From: Pseudomonas sp. PICF141
GTDB taxonomy: Bacteria; Pseudomonadota; Gammaproteobacteria; Pseudomonadales; Pseudomonadaceae
NCBI RefSeq assembly: GCF_002286815.1
Contig: NZ_MUNM01000067.1
Coordinates: forward strand, 1 to 64,000
Length of the DNA stretch: 64,000 nt
Direction of reading: 5' to 3'
Below are positions 63,961 through 64,000 of this stretch, in pieces. Numbering within the stretch: position 1 is the stretch's first letter; every line of letters begins with the position of its first letter. The position numbers were made by a program, and so were the translations under genes. The notes under the pieces were generated by a model, which saw only the letters and a list, made by a program, of their open reading frames with translations, made no database searches and was not told where the DNA came from.

Positions 63961-64000
63961 TTGCGCTCTACCGAAGTCGTGATCATTGGCGCTGGCGCCG
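63961..64000 (+). CDS. Flavoprotein, N-terminal fragment (cut by window end)
   Basis: A TTG start at 63961 has GAGG eight bases upstream. The 13 visible codons read LRSTEVVIIGAGA, the beginning of an FAD/NAD Rossmann motif. The context beside dbpA resembles the YhiN/HI0933-type NAD(P)/FAD-dependent oxidoreductases, but this cannot be confirmed from so short a piece. Confidence 0.6.
   Translation, partial: MRSTEVVIIGAGA

Overview
The window reads as chromosomal DNA of a Pseudomonas, most likely the P. fluorescens/P. putida side of the genus. The evidence is the high-GC coding style, the gene order (which resembles the P. aeruginosa onium-compound catabolism region), and several Pseudomonas-type REP hairpin families between genes. 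No tRNA, rRNA, CRISPR array or prophage was seen.

The core (about 3.4-57.6 kb) is a nearly complete route for quaternary ammonium compounds. Choline enters through BetT or CbcXWV and is oxidised by BetA and BetB to glycine betaine under BetI. A gamma-butyrobetaine hydroxylase and the caiX-cdhC-cdhA-cdhB genes, next to CdhR, feed butyrobetaine and carnitine into glycine betaine. GbcA/GbcB demethylate glycine betaine to dimethylglycine. DgcA/DgcB with a dedicated EtfA/EtfB make sarcosine. SoxBDAG make glycine. GlyA1, PurU and FdhA handle the one-carbon units and SdaB deaminates serine to pyruvate. GbdR, encoded at 44.5-45.6 kb, is the expected master activator.

Layout: 0-3.2 kb, GST, retropepsin-like protein, acyltransferase, DUF2780 protein. 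3.4-12.5 kb (minus), glyA1-soxBDAG-purU-fdhA. 12.8-16.4 kb, TraX-like protein, threonine aldolase, a REP-associated tyrosine transposase (RAYT) and an SDR. 16.6-19.2 kb, divergent gbcB/gbcA. 19.3-26.1 kb (minus), an uncharacterised module: a GMC oxidoreductase fused to an alpha/beta hydrolase, a membrane di-haem cytochrome c and a metallophosphoesterase. 26.1-27.2 kb, a non-coding tandem repeat carrying perfect DnaA boxes. 27.2-35.7 kb (minus), GNAT, etfBA, dgcBA, DUF5943 and dipeptidase. 36-37.6 kb, LprI-like protein, a RelE/XRE toxin-antitoxin pair and a DUF3010 protein. 37.7-43.7 kb, carnitine locus. 43.8-51 kb, candidate small RNA, gbdR, sdaB, cbcXWV. 51.3-57.6 kb, betT and betIBA. 57.9-64 kb, TldD/PmbA pair, MFS exporter, DbpA helicase and the start of a flavoprotein.

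The most unusual items are the DnaA-box tandem array at 26.4-27.1 kb, the GMC-hydrolase/cytochrome/phosphoesterase module, a motif shared by the gbc and dgc promoter regions (GCGTCG-N15-ATGTCGCCC), an orphan minus-strand promoter-terminator pair at 43.84-44.02 kb, and the many REP hairpins that sit inside operons beside a resident RAYT gene. All functional names are inferred from sequence motifs and gene order; no database search was run.
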